Assembly (NCBI GenBank): GCA_028671895.1
Contig: CM053810.1
Location: 59,893,501-59,957,500, forward strand
Source of the DNA: Oenanthe sinensis
Lineage: Eukaryota > Streptophyta > Magnoliopsida > Apiales > Apiaceae
Length of the DNA: 64,000 nucleotides
Direction of reading: 5' to 3'
Part shown: positions 13,071 through 27,996 of the stretch, piece by piece
Numbering within the stretch: the first letter of the stretch is position 1
Layout: every line of letters starts with the position of its first letter
Position numbers and translations under genes: made by a program
Notes under the pieces: model-generated
Told to the model about the DNA's origin: nothing
Database searches by the model: none
What the model saw: only the letters and a program-made list of their open reading frames with translations

Positions 13071-14720
13071 AAGTTTAATATTTCAAAATCAAATGAAATT
13101 TAATCTATTTTTTCAGCATATACGGATAACGTATGATGAATTGTATTGGAATACAATAACCCGATAAATGAGTTACCTACATTTAAAAAAGTTTATCATC
13201 TAACCGACATGTCATGCAGAGAAGACCGTGAACATTTAGACAATAAAGTTTTATGCTTGATAAGAAAACACCCGTAGTGCCTAATCCCAAAAAACTTTAT
13301 TACCTGAAAAGTAGAATACATCATCTTCCCGTATACCTAAAAAGCAAGAGAAATAAAGAAATACACAAGTCTCGATAATATGGTCAACCATTTACTAAAA
13401 AAGATAATATAAATTTATACGATGGAAGTAACATGTATATTTAAAAACATTTATATAAGAAAAAAAATAAAATTTTGAATTAAAAATACAATAAAAGAAG
13501 AAATAAATTATAAGACTTTTTGAAAACAAAATTAAAATAAATTAAAGTGAAAGAAGCATTAAAATTCAACCAAAGGGATTCCTTTGGTTGGATACATCAA
13601 ATAACACATAATTAGGTGAATCGAAATTAATATAAATATTTAACGAAAATTTTAAATTTTAAAAATTTATATGAAATAGACAAACCATCAAAATGGTACT
13701 TAATTGTCTCTTAAAAACTCAAAATACACGTCATCAAATATGACCACCCATAAATAATACAAAATCACAAATATTCTCTAATTTAACTCAAACTCCTAAA
13801 TTATTGTCTAACTAATAAGCATAATCCATTTTAAAATTACTATAATTAAAAACTACCTAAAATATTGCACACAATTAATAGAATCATAAATATTGATTTT
13901 AAAATTCATTAATATATATATTAAATCAATTTTAAAACTATACGACCTTTCCATATTCTACTTGATAATATGACCTAAAAACACTATTATACCAAAATCA
14001 AACACCAACATATATCAACATTACCCTATAGACACACCTTTAGTCACATACAAAGAAAAATAAAATTACGAATATGAATTTCAAAAAAAGATCCTAAACA
14101 TACCTAAATATTGAAATATACAATAGCCAGAAGTTAATCTATACGACCATTAAACATGCACCCGACTCGATTTCTTAAAAACTCTATTTGACCACAAAAC
14201 TCAAGATAAAATTCTTAACATGAGTCAAATGAATTATCTCAGCCATCAAAATCACCGGAACATATCAAAAATAACAATACAAACATCAAATGTAATTCAA
14301 ATTAAAAATCAAATATAAAATTCAGAAAAAACACATATATTTGAAAATCTATAAACAATACAAACAAAGGAAAATTATAACTTCAAAAAACGCATATATT
14401 TATCCTGGCCGAGATGAAACCAAGAAAACTAGAATTCATGATTAAAAAATTAATAAAAAATCTAACCAACAATGATAACGGAAAATTGAGTCGAATTGTT
14501 TAATCATTGATTCAAAAGTATAAAATATATATCTAAATAATAATGATGACGAAATTCTGTTTAATACTAAGATTTGATTTGACATTGAAATGAAAAATAA
14601 TTTAAGTCAGCATAAAAGGTGAAAATGGACATGTCAAAAGAAAAAACAAAGGGTGAAAATGGAAATCCAATCAATCCTCGTTCCTCAAACAGAACCAGCC
14701 CCCCTGTTCGGAAAATTATC

Positions 14721-14896
14721 TGGGCCTTGCTTAATCAAGCCCAAAAGGTAAACAAAACCCATTAAACCTTCAACTCAATCCCAACCGTTTAAAGAAACCC
14801 TAAATGATCTCATCACCGTTAGATCAAACACCATCTTTTAACCCCACCAAGTCACCAACATATAAACACACACTACTCGTCTTCGTACAAACCCTA
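14721..14896 (+). promoter_or_regulatory. RPS3 promoter: site II elements and telo-boxes
   Basis: Two site II motifs face each other: TGGGCC at 14721-14726 and AGCCCA (TGGGCT on the other strand) at 14738-14743. Two telo-boxes follow: AAACCCTAA at 14795-14803 and AAACCCTA at 14889-14896. This pairing is characteristic of plant ribosomal-protein promoters and links expression to cell growth and TCP factors. The motifs lie 90-270 bp before the RPS3 start codon. Confidence 0.8.
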
Positions 14897-14988
14897 GCAC
14901 AAAATAGAGTTATTCGCAGCAACCGAACCGCCAAGCTAAACGCAGAAACATCTCGGTTCCGATCTAACTCACCAACTCGGTCTCGAAA

Positions 14989-17424
<2,436 letters not shown>

Positions 17425-18419
17425 ATTTTTGATCATCAGCTTGTGAGCCCTGATATAATGTTATTTACTTGAAGCAGATTCTAGTGTTCTTTGAGCTGTC
17501 AGTTTTATTAGTCTGTGAGGATGTTTCTTGATCTCATATTGTTATTTTATACACAACTTTTATTTCTTAGGCCCCCTTTTGTTTTATGGATAGTTCTATT
17601 TTCATTTAGTTGGACATTTATTAAGACCCTGGTATACTGTGGAAAAATCTGTTCTTACATCACGCACAGCAAGATACATACCTCGCAATGCATAGGGAAA
17701 ACCAGAGCTGATCAAATGTTGCATCCTGAGGTAATATGAAAGTGCATTTATATTATTATTATTATTTTTCGCTGCAAGTCTAGAAATTGAGGTGTCCTAA
17801 CATTGACAAGAAGGGTTAGTTGAATGGAAGGGGGGACTCGATTAGCAGCATGGTAGTTTTATGCTATATTCCTGAGTAGAAAAGAATTGAAGTTGGAAAA
17901 AGCGAATGATGAAATAATTGGGTTTTTCCCTATGTTTTTGAGTTTTTTGTAACAGAGATAAAAAAGTGGAGCTATATAAAATGTTTAATATATTTATTAT
18001 TGTTACTTCTTTCTCTCCCCAATATTTCCGTTGGTGAGATTTTTTTTTTTTTTGAAGAAAAATTGAATCATAATTTTCTTTATTTCCTTTTCTTAAGAAA
18101 TGTGGGTAACATAAGAGAGTAATCAGGGTTGGGATCTCGTCGACATAAATTTAGCAAAACTCCCTCTTAAATTATCTGTAATTTTTGATTTTTTATGGTT
18201 GAATCGACCTAATTTTGATTGATAATTACATATATTATATTATTAAAAATGAGTATATTATTGGAAAATATAATCAACTTACTTTAAAATACAATTTTTT
18301 AAAAATTTTAAGCTAAATTATTTTTTTAAAAAATGCAAGAGATCCCAAAAATCATTCAAAATATTGAGTTGTCGAATGTATAATTGAATAAGCCATAAAT
18401 TTGAGACAATATTTAGGAT

Positions 18420-18680
18420 CTCTAGCATTACTCATTTTTTTTAATTATCCGTCAAAATTTTGTTAATTTGATCATAAAAAGTTAAACATGACAAATAAAT
18501 TGAGACGAAGAGAGTAATTTATTACTCTCTCCATCTCAAAATAAATATTTTATTTCGGTAGTTAAATACTTAAATTAATCAAATGTTGTCTGTAAATTAA
18601 AATTAATTTATTATAGTTTTCTAAAACTGAAAAATATATTTTAAGATAGATTATATATATATATATATATATATATATTA
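18420..18680. mobile_element. Head-to-head Stowaway-like MITE ends
   Basis: TGAGACGAAGAGAGTAAT (18501-18518) and ATTACTCTCTCCATCTCA (from 18521) are outward-facing Stowaway-type terminal repeats two bases apart. The left arm continues with the 'gtcaaa...gatcataaaaagttaaacatgac' motif also found in the MITE near 39.4 kb. The far ends are not resolved. Confidence 0.5.
18651..18678. repeat. (TA)n microsatellite
   Basis: About 28 bp of alternating T and A inside the MITE-rich segment. Confidence 0.85.
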
Positions 18681-19627
18681 GTGGTATGATTTTTAATTTA
18701 ATTATATATTATGTGTAATATTCAATTAATTTTTGATCAATTTGACTAGTAAAAGGAAAAAACATAACAATTATCCAGAAGAAAAAAGGACCAAAATGGT
18801 ACATATCGGCGATAAATGCTCAGAATGACACAAGTGAGAATTATGGCCTCAAATAGCACTCTAAAACACTACTTTAAATAGCGTTGTCGTCTTCAATTGA
18901 AAACGCTAGACGAAGGAGCATTTTGGAGATAAAAACACAATTTTGTGTAGCGTTTTTTTTAACCTTAGAACGCTAGATAATCTAGCCGTAGAACGGTAGA
19001 CGATCCGGCATTTTGGAGTGACATTTGAGGCCATTATCCCGAATTATGCTATTTTGGACATTTTGTGTATAAAATGTGCCTTCTTGGTCCTAACACCCAA
19101 TCTTGAAATGGAGGCAGTAATAATTTCTTGAGATAAACGTATTAACATACATTTTGAAAAACCTCTAGAAGAATATCATATTGTGTATTTAATGGTTAAA
19201 ACTTAAAACGCAATTTTAATCATTTTGAAGCAAAAAAAATGTAAACCAAACTTATTTGATAACCTCCACGGAATAATATTTTTACCGAGTTCCAAAGACA
19301 TCATCTTAAAAAATACTCTTGGAGGATTTTTTTTTATATAAAAAATATCACTTCAGAAGAGTTCTAGACAATTTTTACTGTTCTCTTGCATAGTACAAAA
19401 ATTGGTTAGAGATCAAGAAAAATTAATTTACATGCAACTAATAATTACACGTATTATTATATAAACTAGAAAAGCTGTATATACAATTTTATACAAGTAA
19501 CAGAAAATATGACGACCCCTTGCTAACATGCAATCGCAATGCAGAAGTGACTCTCTCCAACGCAGAAGTATGGGAGCCTGGGAGGCATCCCAAACAGCGG
19601 ATACATGTCAAGTTAGCTGGTGAATTT

Positions 19628-22600
19628 TTACGATACAACTGTTAAGAGATTAAATTCACGGTCCAAATTCCACGAACATTCGCCGTGTTGGTTGATATTT
19701 GAGATGTACTCCAGAAGGTATCCGTTGTACGTGATCAAAGATATGGTGGCTCTGAGAGATTAGAAAAACACAATAAAAAATATATATATTAATTACATAT
19801 AGTTCATTTAAGTAACCAACCAATTTTCGACCTTTTATATATATAAAAAAAATGAACGTCCAAAGGACATTGGTGTAATAAGCTATAAAGTAACCATACG
19901 AGCTAGGATAAATCAAATTGCAACCAGAAAAAATGTCAATGTAATGGGATGAACATGGAGTAGTTGCAAAGTGCCAAAATGGAACATAAAGCGGAATTTA
20001 TTTTAGGCACAAGCCTCTTAAAGATAAATCAAATTGCAACCAGAAAAAATGTCAAAATGGAGTAGTTGCGAAATACCAAAATGGAACATCAAGCGCAAAA
20101 AAAACACCAAGACCTGCGCAGACTGTCAACAGAACTTACCTACAAACTAAGGCACTGGATGGACTTATGTCTGCAACTTTCTCAACCTTCCGAATCATTG
20201 CATAACTGTAACACAGATACATGGAGTCCTCAATAGGTATGTAATAAAAAAAGATACAAGCAAGTTATCAATATTATTCTACATCTGTAATCTGCACGAC
20301 AAGAATAGTAATTTTATTATTATTAACATTATAAATTTATTGCAGTGAAGAATAGCAATTATATAAACTCATCCACCACAATCATAGAGTAACCAAGTAT
20401 TATTTGGTACTTTTTAAAAATCACTTCACCTTCTAATTCCAGCTGGAACAGCATTGTGAAGAATATGATGATGAGCTGGATCCAGTGAATCACTGACAGA
20501 ATTAGGTAGTAACGACCCGAGAAAGCTATTTTGTCTTCTGCTTCTGGAAAAGATAAAATTGAACTATATCAGGGAAAAATGAAAAGTTGTACCTTGGAAG
20601 ATGAGCTACAGATGCAAGTTAAAGGTGATTATAAATATGCATCTAAATAGTAATTCCAGGTTTAAAGTGGAGTAGATCTTCACCACGAGCAATTAACCAC
20701 AATCTAGAACCAGGTGATTACACTGTTATACAATGTTTGAAGGAGAACCTATGTAAGAGAGATTATGAAAAGTGCAAGACTGATCACATACTGATTAAAT
20801 TATCAATTATATTTGCTATGATGCAGACATGATTGCCTATAATAGTTAGAGAGATCACAACCACCGTAGGAGTTTAGAACACTATTATCATATAAAACAA
20901 CTTGCTACAAGAAGGAAAATTGGACTATAGAGGTATCACCTTTGATTTATCGCAAACCCAAGTGAGAAAACATGTAGGGAACCTGAAGAACTTGTGGCTG
21001 CAAGTATGTCTGGAAGTTCCGTGGCTGGACCAAATGATAAGGAAAATATAGTTGATGGATATGTACCCCTTCGGAAGCTATAAGACTGCTTAATACAAAA
21101 TATTTGGGAATTACACAACTAAGGAAAGGAAAAATTTACGAGGTAAACAATCAAATACGCACACACAAAAACACATATTATGACGTCGTATATAGTTTTT
21201 GATTTAATGCAAGGGAACACTAATTAGGGTGGGAATTCAGGAGGGAGGACGCCGGGGAATGAATGCAGTCTACCATTTGTGTCTGACACTTTAAAATAAA
21301 ACTAACACAATCATCTTTATGTGGTTTACTAAGTAAATTTCCCTTGGGCTTGCAAGTTCGGCAGTATGTAAAAACATGCATACTTGGGTAGCCATAAATT
21401 CTATAGCTGTAGGTTCATTTCTTAAAGAAACAAGTTGGTTGTGCCACCTTAGTAGCCTCTGCAACAAGATGAACTCTGATTATGGTCCCCTGTTCAGATG
21501 CAGTTGCTATGTACATTCCATTTGAAGAGAGAACTAATGCAGACAATGGCGAGTTGTGAGCATCTATCTGCATGTTAATTAGGTAAGGGAAAGTAAGCAT
21601 TGGTTTGAGGAGACGTTTTAACTGTAACAGTGTAAAGATACACAAACTCATCCACATTTATCTAGCAACACACAATTACGAAGCGTAACTTCACCTCACA
21701 GTGGGACTGGAGGTCCATGACATTGTAGACTAACACTGATCCTTTTGTTGCATTTGCAGGAAGAGCCAAAAAGCAACCATCCAAACTAGGCGAAAATGCA
21801 GAAAGTCCTGCCAACAAACAATTTGTTATAGCAACAGACTTTAGGTTTACAACTTAGGAACCAGTAAACTCTACCACAACTTTGTGTAATTGATTGGCAA
21901 CAATATTGCATATTGTGTTATTTTGACTAAATAAGTAATTCTTACGCTATTGTATCATTTATTAACATATATGCTTACATAAATAACAGTATAAGGTAAC
22001 ACGGGTATATAGTGTAATTTAAAAGGGGGAATTGGATACTGGCTAACTGCTATAATTTTTGCTTCAGAAAAAACTTGCTTAAACATACAACTATACACGC
22101 CTATTCCAGTTGTAATCATGCTGATAGAAATAAAGGATATCAGCAGAGTACCTGGCCTGGAAATGCCATCATCATTGAGGTATATTAGGATAGAACAATA
22201 AGAATATTATTTTTATTACTTTCATGAGATTTTGCAAATTTGTTTGTTCAATTAAAGACTCTCCTAACACGGTAACATGCTTTTTATCTTATATTGTTAC
22301 TGCATATTTTATAAAGTCCAATTGTTCTTTTGAGCTATGTACTGAGACTTAATTCATAATTTCATGCTCACTGATCAGTGGGCGTATGTTAGCTAATCTT
22401 TGAGTCATTGATCAGATTTCAATATTTACAAGTTTGACTAGAATCCCGCGTCCTTTTCTCTCTCTATTGCCTCACAGGTCACAGCCAGTGTGAATAAGCA
22501 TAAAATTCGAAGCAGAAAAATAGTTCTAGCAAAGGGATCACACGTAAATACACAATATATCAAGTTTTGAGGGGCATTGTGCCTGAATCCTTCAAAGATT

Positions 22601-24445
22601 TGTCAGGACATGACCAATTGGCTTTCCCTTCTTACTGTGATCAACAAAGAAACTACACGCTAAACAGTGTCAATAAAACAACACAAAAAGAAAGAGAAAA
22701 ATATAATAGATAATTCCAGTAAAGGTTGCCTTAACTATACAATAAGGCATAAGCATATCATCAATTAAGCAAACTGTAAACAATAGAGTTGCAAATTTAC
22801 CTTTTAAATTTGGTACCGTGTCAATTGTGTCCATTATAGCTAGACTGTTTATGTCATATATGTACGTGTTCTCTTGAAGAACTACAATTAACCTGCATGT
22901 ATCAAAATATACTAACGTCAATAAGCTGCTTCAGATCCGTACTCTTCCTTTTACTTTGATACTATTGCCAACAAACTGCATTATGGGAAGGTTTTTTTTT
23001 TTTTTTTTGACGTTTTAGGTAGAGCATCGAACCAAGAATTATACAATGAAAGGATTAGTGAAAAGTCACATAACACATATTTAGTAGCATGGTAAGCTTT
23101 ACTAAATGACAAGGCACATTACCACTACTAAATCAGAAGCATGGTAAGATTTACCCACAATTAACTTGAGCTCGCATGTGAGAAAATCAGAAGCAGCAAT
23201 GCATAAACCAAACTGTGTTAAGCTAGAACCATAGTACGGAACTTCAAATGATGAAAACACTCAAACTCCTATATATACTAGCTACAAAGTTGATATTTCT
23301 GATAGTCCTGTATCTCACATATGCATCTACGCGATAATGGATAAAATTACTTTAAGCTCATCATAATTAGTAAACCAAACAATTACTTGTATTAAAGTCA
23401 ATGGTGCTAACAAATAAAATCTTACCTTTTCCTATTTACATGAACAGAAACAATTGAAGTTAAGAAATTTAGTTTTCTGAGTGCCATTCCAGTAGTAGTA
23501 TTAAACAAACATAAACGACGTGGGGATAAAGAGGGCTGCAAGTTTCAAATAACAAAGAATTAGTAACGAATGCAAAGACTTCATTTAAAGCACAAAGTTG
23601 GAGTAACATAATCTCAGAGTAAAAATTAGCATACTTGTTCACCAGCTCCAACAATAGCAAGAAGATCTGAGCTGAAAAGCATCTCAACGATTCTAAAGGA
23701 TCCAACAGCTGAAAAACACACACACAAAATAAATGCATGGCTTTTATTCAACTCATGTAGTTACTCAAATTCTTTATAAATTCAATAAGTTACATAGTAA
23801 TCTGCTGCCAGTTAGAAAACATCTCTTTATGAAACTCATAAGCTTAACAAAATATCTATAAAGTATAAACACTTGGCAAATTTTGGATAATCTAGTTAGC
23901 TTGATTTGTAATTGCTGGCTCGACAGTGATAATTTTTCACAGTAAACAAAAATCTTAAATTTAGATGACTTGTGAAAAGCCTAGTAACTAGTGGCCAGAC
24001 TCCTTCACCCTCCCCTTACACGTAAAGGTCATGGGTTGGAATCCTCTCTCGATCACTCCCACTCCCACTCCCCGAATATTAATCCAATGCACACAGAATA
24101 CTTGAAAAAATCCAATGCAACAACTCAACAAGTATGCGACATACCTACATGGCTACATATATACAATTTAAATTAACTGATCAATCAAATAAATAAAGAG
24201 AATTTGTTAACCTCTTTCATAAAGAAGTCGCCCTGTATTTGCATCAAATAATCTGAAACCATCCCTTGTTCCAACTGCAAAGCAGCTGTATAAAAATCAA
24301 AACTTTATTAACAACACAACTAAACTATATACAAATTTTTTAAAATAATAAACACCCAACTCATATTGTAAAAAAGAGAATAGTACCTGTTATCTTGATT
24401 AAAGGAAGCACATAAAATTGGGTAGGAAGTTGAAGAACAGGCCAT
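19628..24445 (-). CDS. ATG18b: Autophagy-related protein 18b (PROPPIN, WD40), eleven exons
   Basis: Exons, read from high to low coordinate: 24445-24387, 24285-24212, 23708-23635, 23535-23426, 22892-22801, 21807-21695, 21567-21448, 21085-20940, 20543-20430, 20205-20140 and 19751-19628. They total 1092 nt, giving 363 residues in one frame with GT-AG introns. Exon 8 could begin 3 nt earlier (cag). The protein is a seven-bladed beta-propeller that binds PI3P and works with ATG2 at the growing phagophore. The FRRG lipid-binding motif is at about residues 218-221 (SYSFRRGTYP). Blade signatures include FAVGTRDGF, IVGAGEQPSLSPRR and ATASEQGTIIRVH. The C terminus (REFNLLTVVS) is typical of the short 'b' clade, which lacks the BCAS3 extension. 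The gene is divergent from GDP-L-fucose synthase. Part of exons 5-6 is duplicated at 27.1-29.4 kb. Confidence 0.95.
19906..20095. repeat. Local direct repeat in ATG18b intron 10
   Basis: Two copies of about 75-85 bp, starting at about 19906 and 20021. They share ataaatcaaattgcaacc, agaaaaaatgtcaa and a block ending ccaaaatggaacatMaagcg. Copy 1 has a short extra segment. The spacing is about 114 bp. Confidence 0.75.
23985..24060 (+). mobile_element. Possible tRNA-derived SINE remnant in ATG18b intron 2
   Basis: ggtcatgggttggaatcc (about 24027-24044) resembles the B box of a Pol III promoter (GGTTCRANNCC) preceded by the usual GGTCATG. An A-box-like 'tagtggccag' lies about 40 bp upstream. Both are typical of plant SINE heads. 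The 3' tail and target-site duplication were not identified. Confidence 0.4.
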
Positions 24446-25783
24446 GTTAGAATCGCAAGCAACCCCACTTCAATTATAGTAAATATATAGACACAGATAT
24501 AAATATAAATATATACATGTAGTATATGAGATGAAAGAAGAAGCTTGTGGGAATTCAAGTCCTACTCCGTTAGGTACACGAATCCCACTACTCCTACTTG
24601 GGGAACATAATAAATTATTACTTCCTTCCCAAATCTGTTATCTTTTTTATTTTATTTTATCTTTTTGACTAATTAGTTACAAATGAGTATCTGTTCTAAA
24701 TAATCTCGGGGTGAGCCAAAGTCAAATTTAGGACCCGGAACGACAGAAGATAAACCAATTACCACTTGAACTATCCAATCGTGTTCTCCAATTTTTTTAT
24801 CTTAATTACACGTAAATATAAATAAATATTACTCGTATATATTATCTTATGAGAAATTTTACTTTATCTCCTTATTATTATTATTATTATATTTCTATAA
24901 GGTCAAATATATGAATTGTAAAAGGAAAATATTTTCATCCTCACAACTTACGTTATTTTAATTTTTTACACATATTTTAAAGTGTATACAAAGATATTTA
25001 AAATTAAAAAAATATTTAAACTTTTTTATAAGAAAAATAAAATTTTAAAGTTATTTGTCAAACGTAGTAATAATATTAATTATTACTCTTTTATATTTGA
25101 GTTTTCTACACACATCTCAAAGTATTTTGACATACATAAAATAAGTATTTTTTTTTAAAAAAAATTCTGAATAAAAATATATAACTTATATTCCCTCCAT
25201 CTCACAATCACAATATGTGTCCATTTTATAAATTTTACACATATTAAGAAGCATTTAATAGTATAAATTTATTCATGTAATAAGATAAAACTATAATTAT
25301 TTTCTCATAATTTGATATGTAAGTAATTATCATTAATTATAAGTGTGAGTTATATTTTTACGTAACTCCTTTATTTTTTAATATGTTTAATAGTTAATAT
25401 TGGTAATATAAAATAAAGAGTATTTAAAAAAAAACACTCTACCTACAATGTATGAGAAAAAGAACCAGACACGTAAAATGAGATTTTTTATTTTTTTAAA
25501 CAAGACATATATTATGAGATGCAGAGAGTAATAAAATTTATAAAAAGATTTTTTTTTAAAATAATTATTTTAATTATACAGGAAAAGTACTTTAAACATG
25601 AAAAAAAGTTAAACAATAAATATGAAAAATCAAGGGGGAAATATATAAGACGGCGTCGGACATGTGGGTTGTGATATTATTTTACAGTTAAGCCATATGC
25701 ATCTCTCTCTCTGACTTCGAGTATCTGTCTACTATCATTTCATCTCCAACACAAGTATACACACAGTTGAGATCCATCACAAA
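24446..25783. promoter_or_regulatory. Divergent promoter region of ATG18b (-) and GDP-L-fucose synthase (+)
   Basis: The 1.34 kb between the two start codons must hold both promoters. It is AT-rich, contains a Stowaway-like MITE at about 25190-25535, and has a CT-rich leader (catctctctctctg near 25700) before the fucose synthase start. No coding sequence was seen. Confidence 0.6.
25190..25535. mobile_element. Stowaway-like MITE
   Basis: The left end (CCCTCCATCTCACAATcacaatatgtg) and the complement of the right end (ctctgCATCTCATAATatatgtc) form terminal inverted repeats, flanked by TA. It has no coding capacity. It lies 250 bp upstream of the fucose synthase start codon and may contribute promoter sequence. 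Confidence 0.65.
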
Positions 25784-26839
25784 ATGGGAGGCCCTGGTAC
25801 ATTAACTTATTTTACATTTACACTTTGTGTCTAATTCTTTTGATCATTGATTTTGTTTAATTCTTCAAAACCCTAACTTATCTCTCTTTCTACAGATTCA
25901 ACTACACTAGACAAATCCGGCAAGATCTTCGTCGCCGGCCACCGGGGTCTTGTCGGATCCGCTGTGGTCCGCAAGCTCCAACACCTCGGTTTCACTAATC
26001 TCATTCTCAAAACTCACTCAGATCTCGATCTCACTCGCCAAAACGACGTCGAATCGTTCTTTTCCGACACGAAACCACAATATGTAATCTTAGCAGCTGC
26101 CAAAGTAGGTGGCATTCATGCTAACAATACTTATCCGGCTGATTTTATTGCAATTAATCTTCAAATTCAAACTAATGTTATTGACTCCGCTTATAAGAAT
26201 GGCGTTGAGAAGTTGATTTTCTTAGGTTCCTCGTGTATTTATCCCAAATTTGCTCCCCAGCCTATTGTTGAAAATGCTTTGTTGACGGCTCCGTTGGAGC
26301 CTACGAATGAGTGGTATGCCATTGCTAAGATTGCGGGAATTAAAATGTGTCAAGCCTATAGGATTCAGTTTAATTTTGATGCCATTTCTGCAATGCCGAC
26401 TAATTTGTATGGTCCCAATGATAATTTTCATCCAGAGAATTCTCATGTTTTGCCTGCATTGATGAGGCGGTTTCATGAGGCTAAGGTTATGGGGGATAAG
26501 GAGGTGGTGGTGTGGGGAAGTGGTTCTCCGTTACGGGAGTTTTTGCACGTTGATGATTTGGCGGATGCCGTTGTGTTTTTATTGGATAAGTATAGCGGAT
26601 TGGAACATGTGAATGTAGGAAGTGGAAAGGAGGTGACGATTAAGGAGCTTGCTGAGTTGGTGAAGGAGGTTGTTGGATATAAGGGAGATCTCGTGTGGGA
26701 TAGTTCCAAGCCGGATGGTACTCCAAGGAAGCTTATGGATAGCTCAAAGCTTGCTCAATTGGGTTGGGAACCCGAGGTTTCGCTTTATGATGGCCTAGTT
26801 GATACTTATAAATGGTACTTGGAAAACGTCAAGCAATGA
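25784..26839 (+). CDS. GER1: GDP-L-fucose synthase (GDP-4-keto-6-deoxymannose 3,5-epimerase-4-reductase)
   Basis: A 13-nt first exon (25784-25796, MGGP plus the first base of codon 5) is joined to 25896-26839. The total is 957 nt, or 318 residues. The enzyme converts GDP-4-keto-6-deoxy-mannose, made by MUR1, to GDP-L-fucose in the cytosol, using NADPH. It is an extended short-chain dehydrogenase: the Rossmann motif is GHRGLVGSA (about residues 20-28), SSCIYP is the Ser/Cys catalytic strand, and YAIAK supplies the catalytic Tyr and Lys. HENSHVLPALMRR-type substrate-binding sequence and SGSPLREFLHVDDLA follow. The length agrees with Arabidopsis GER1/GER2 (a little over 310). The tiny first exon is the only unusual feature. 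Choosing GER1 over GER2 is not supported by evidence here. Confidence 0.95.
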
Positions 26840-27736
26840 TGCTGGATGGAGGGTTTATAATGTTACATTTGTGTTGGTATGGTAATATGGTTACTTTTGT
26901 TTATTGTTTAATTTTATAAACTGAAATCTACAATTTTTGTACTGTATCGATCGTGTTAATGCATAATTTTGACTTTGTCATATAATTTGAATCATATCTC
27001 GAGTTATGTTAGAGGTAACTATTGCATATGATTGTGTGTTGTCTAATATTGGTGCTTCGTAGTAGTTTGTCTAACATGCTCTTAGGAATTAAAAAGCAAC
27101 CATCCATACTAGGCAAAAATGCTGAAAGTCCTGTCAACACACAACTTGTTATAGCAGAAGACTCTGATACAACTTGGGAACCAGCAAGCTGTAGTACAAC
27201 TTTGTGTTATGCATTGGCAACAGTATTGCTGTATTGTTTCTATGCTATACCCGTTTAATGATTGCAATATTGCATTAGCAATCCTTGTGCTATCATATCA
27301 TTTATTAACATATATGCATAAGTAAACTGCAAAACTAAGGTGCAAGGCTACCGGATATTGGGTGTGAATTAAGGGGAATCGGGTGGACAGTTGGAATAAC
27401 TGGCTAACTGCGATGCATTTATATTTCAATTAATAACTTGGGTTAAACATCCAACTATACAGGACCTAGTCCAGTTGTAGTCATGCTGATCGAAATAAAG
27501 GATTGCAAGACAGTACCGTGTCTTGTGATTATTAATGATTGAGGTATATTTGGATAAAAAGAATGAAACTAATGATTTTGTTACTTCCATTATATTTTGC
27601 AAAATTCACTTGTTTGCCTAATTAAAGATTCTCGTAACATGCATTTTGTCTAATATTCAAATCTATGAAGTCCAATTATTCTTTCCATCTATGAACATGA
27701 TCATCAGTGAACTTATTTTTGTTAATCATATTTCAC

Positions 27737-27761
27737 TATATATATATATATATATATATAT
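27737..27761. repeat. (TA)n microsatellite
   Basis: About 25 bp of TA within the duplicated ATG18b intron. Confidence 0.85.
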
Positions 27762-27996
27762 TCTTGTTATTTGTCTCTCTTCCTTTTTGTACTATTGCCT
27801 TGCAGCTAGTGTGAGTGACATTAGATTACAAAGTTCCGGTTGAGGGACTACACATAAATAAACACTGCATCAAGTTTTAGTTTTTCATTTTTACTTCTAA
27901 AATAATGGAATCCTCTTTGTACATCCAAACTTTTCCTCTCTCTCTCTCTCACACACACAATAAAAAACTGAAAATAAGGGTAGGCTTGTAAAAGAT

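Larger units (their letters stand above)
897..14720. other. AT-rich intergenic region, no protein gene seen
   Basis: About 13.8 kb between the ELF4-like gene and the RPS3 promoter. The small ORFs here lack family resemblance and sit in AT-rich sequence, so I do not call them genes. What can be recognised is listed separately: microsatellites, a Helitron-like end near 6.6 kb, a tandem duplication at 9.06-9.67 kb, a hAT-like MITE near 10.3-10.5 kb and an LTR-like segment at 12.25-13.07 kb. A further pair of inverted ends (TCATTTG near 11388 and its complement near 12230) may mark another hAT-type element of about 850 bp. A short (CATG)n run lies near 2760. Confidence 0.6.
17425..19627. other. 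Intergenic region between convergent RPS3 and ATG18b
   Basis: This contains the 3' UTR of RPS3, AT-rich DNA, MITE ends at 18420-18540, a (TA)n run at about 18651-18678 and a segment at 18840-19090 with repeated 'gcatttTGGAG' and 'aacgctaga' motifs, whose origin I do not recognise. No protein gene was seen. Confidence 0.6.
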
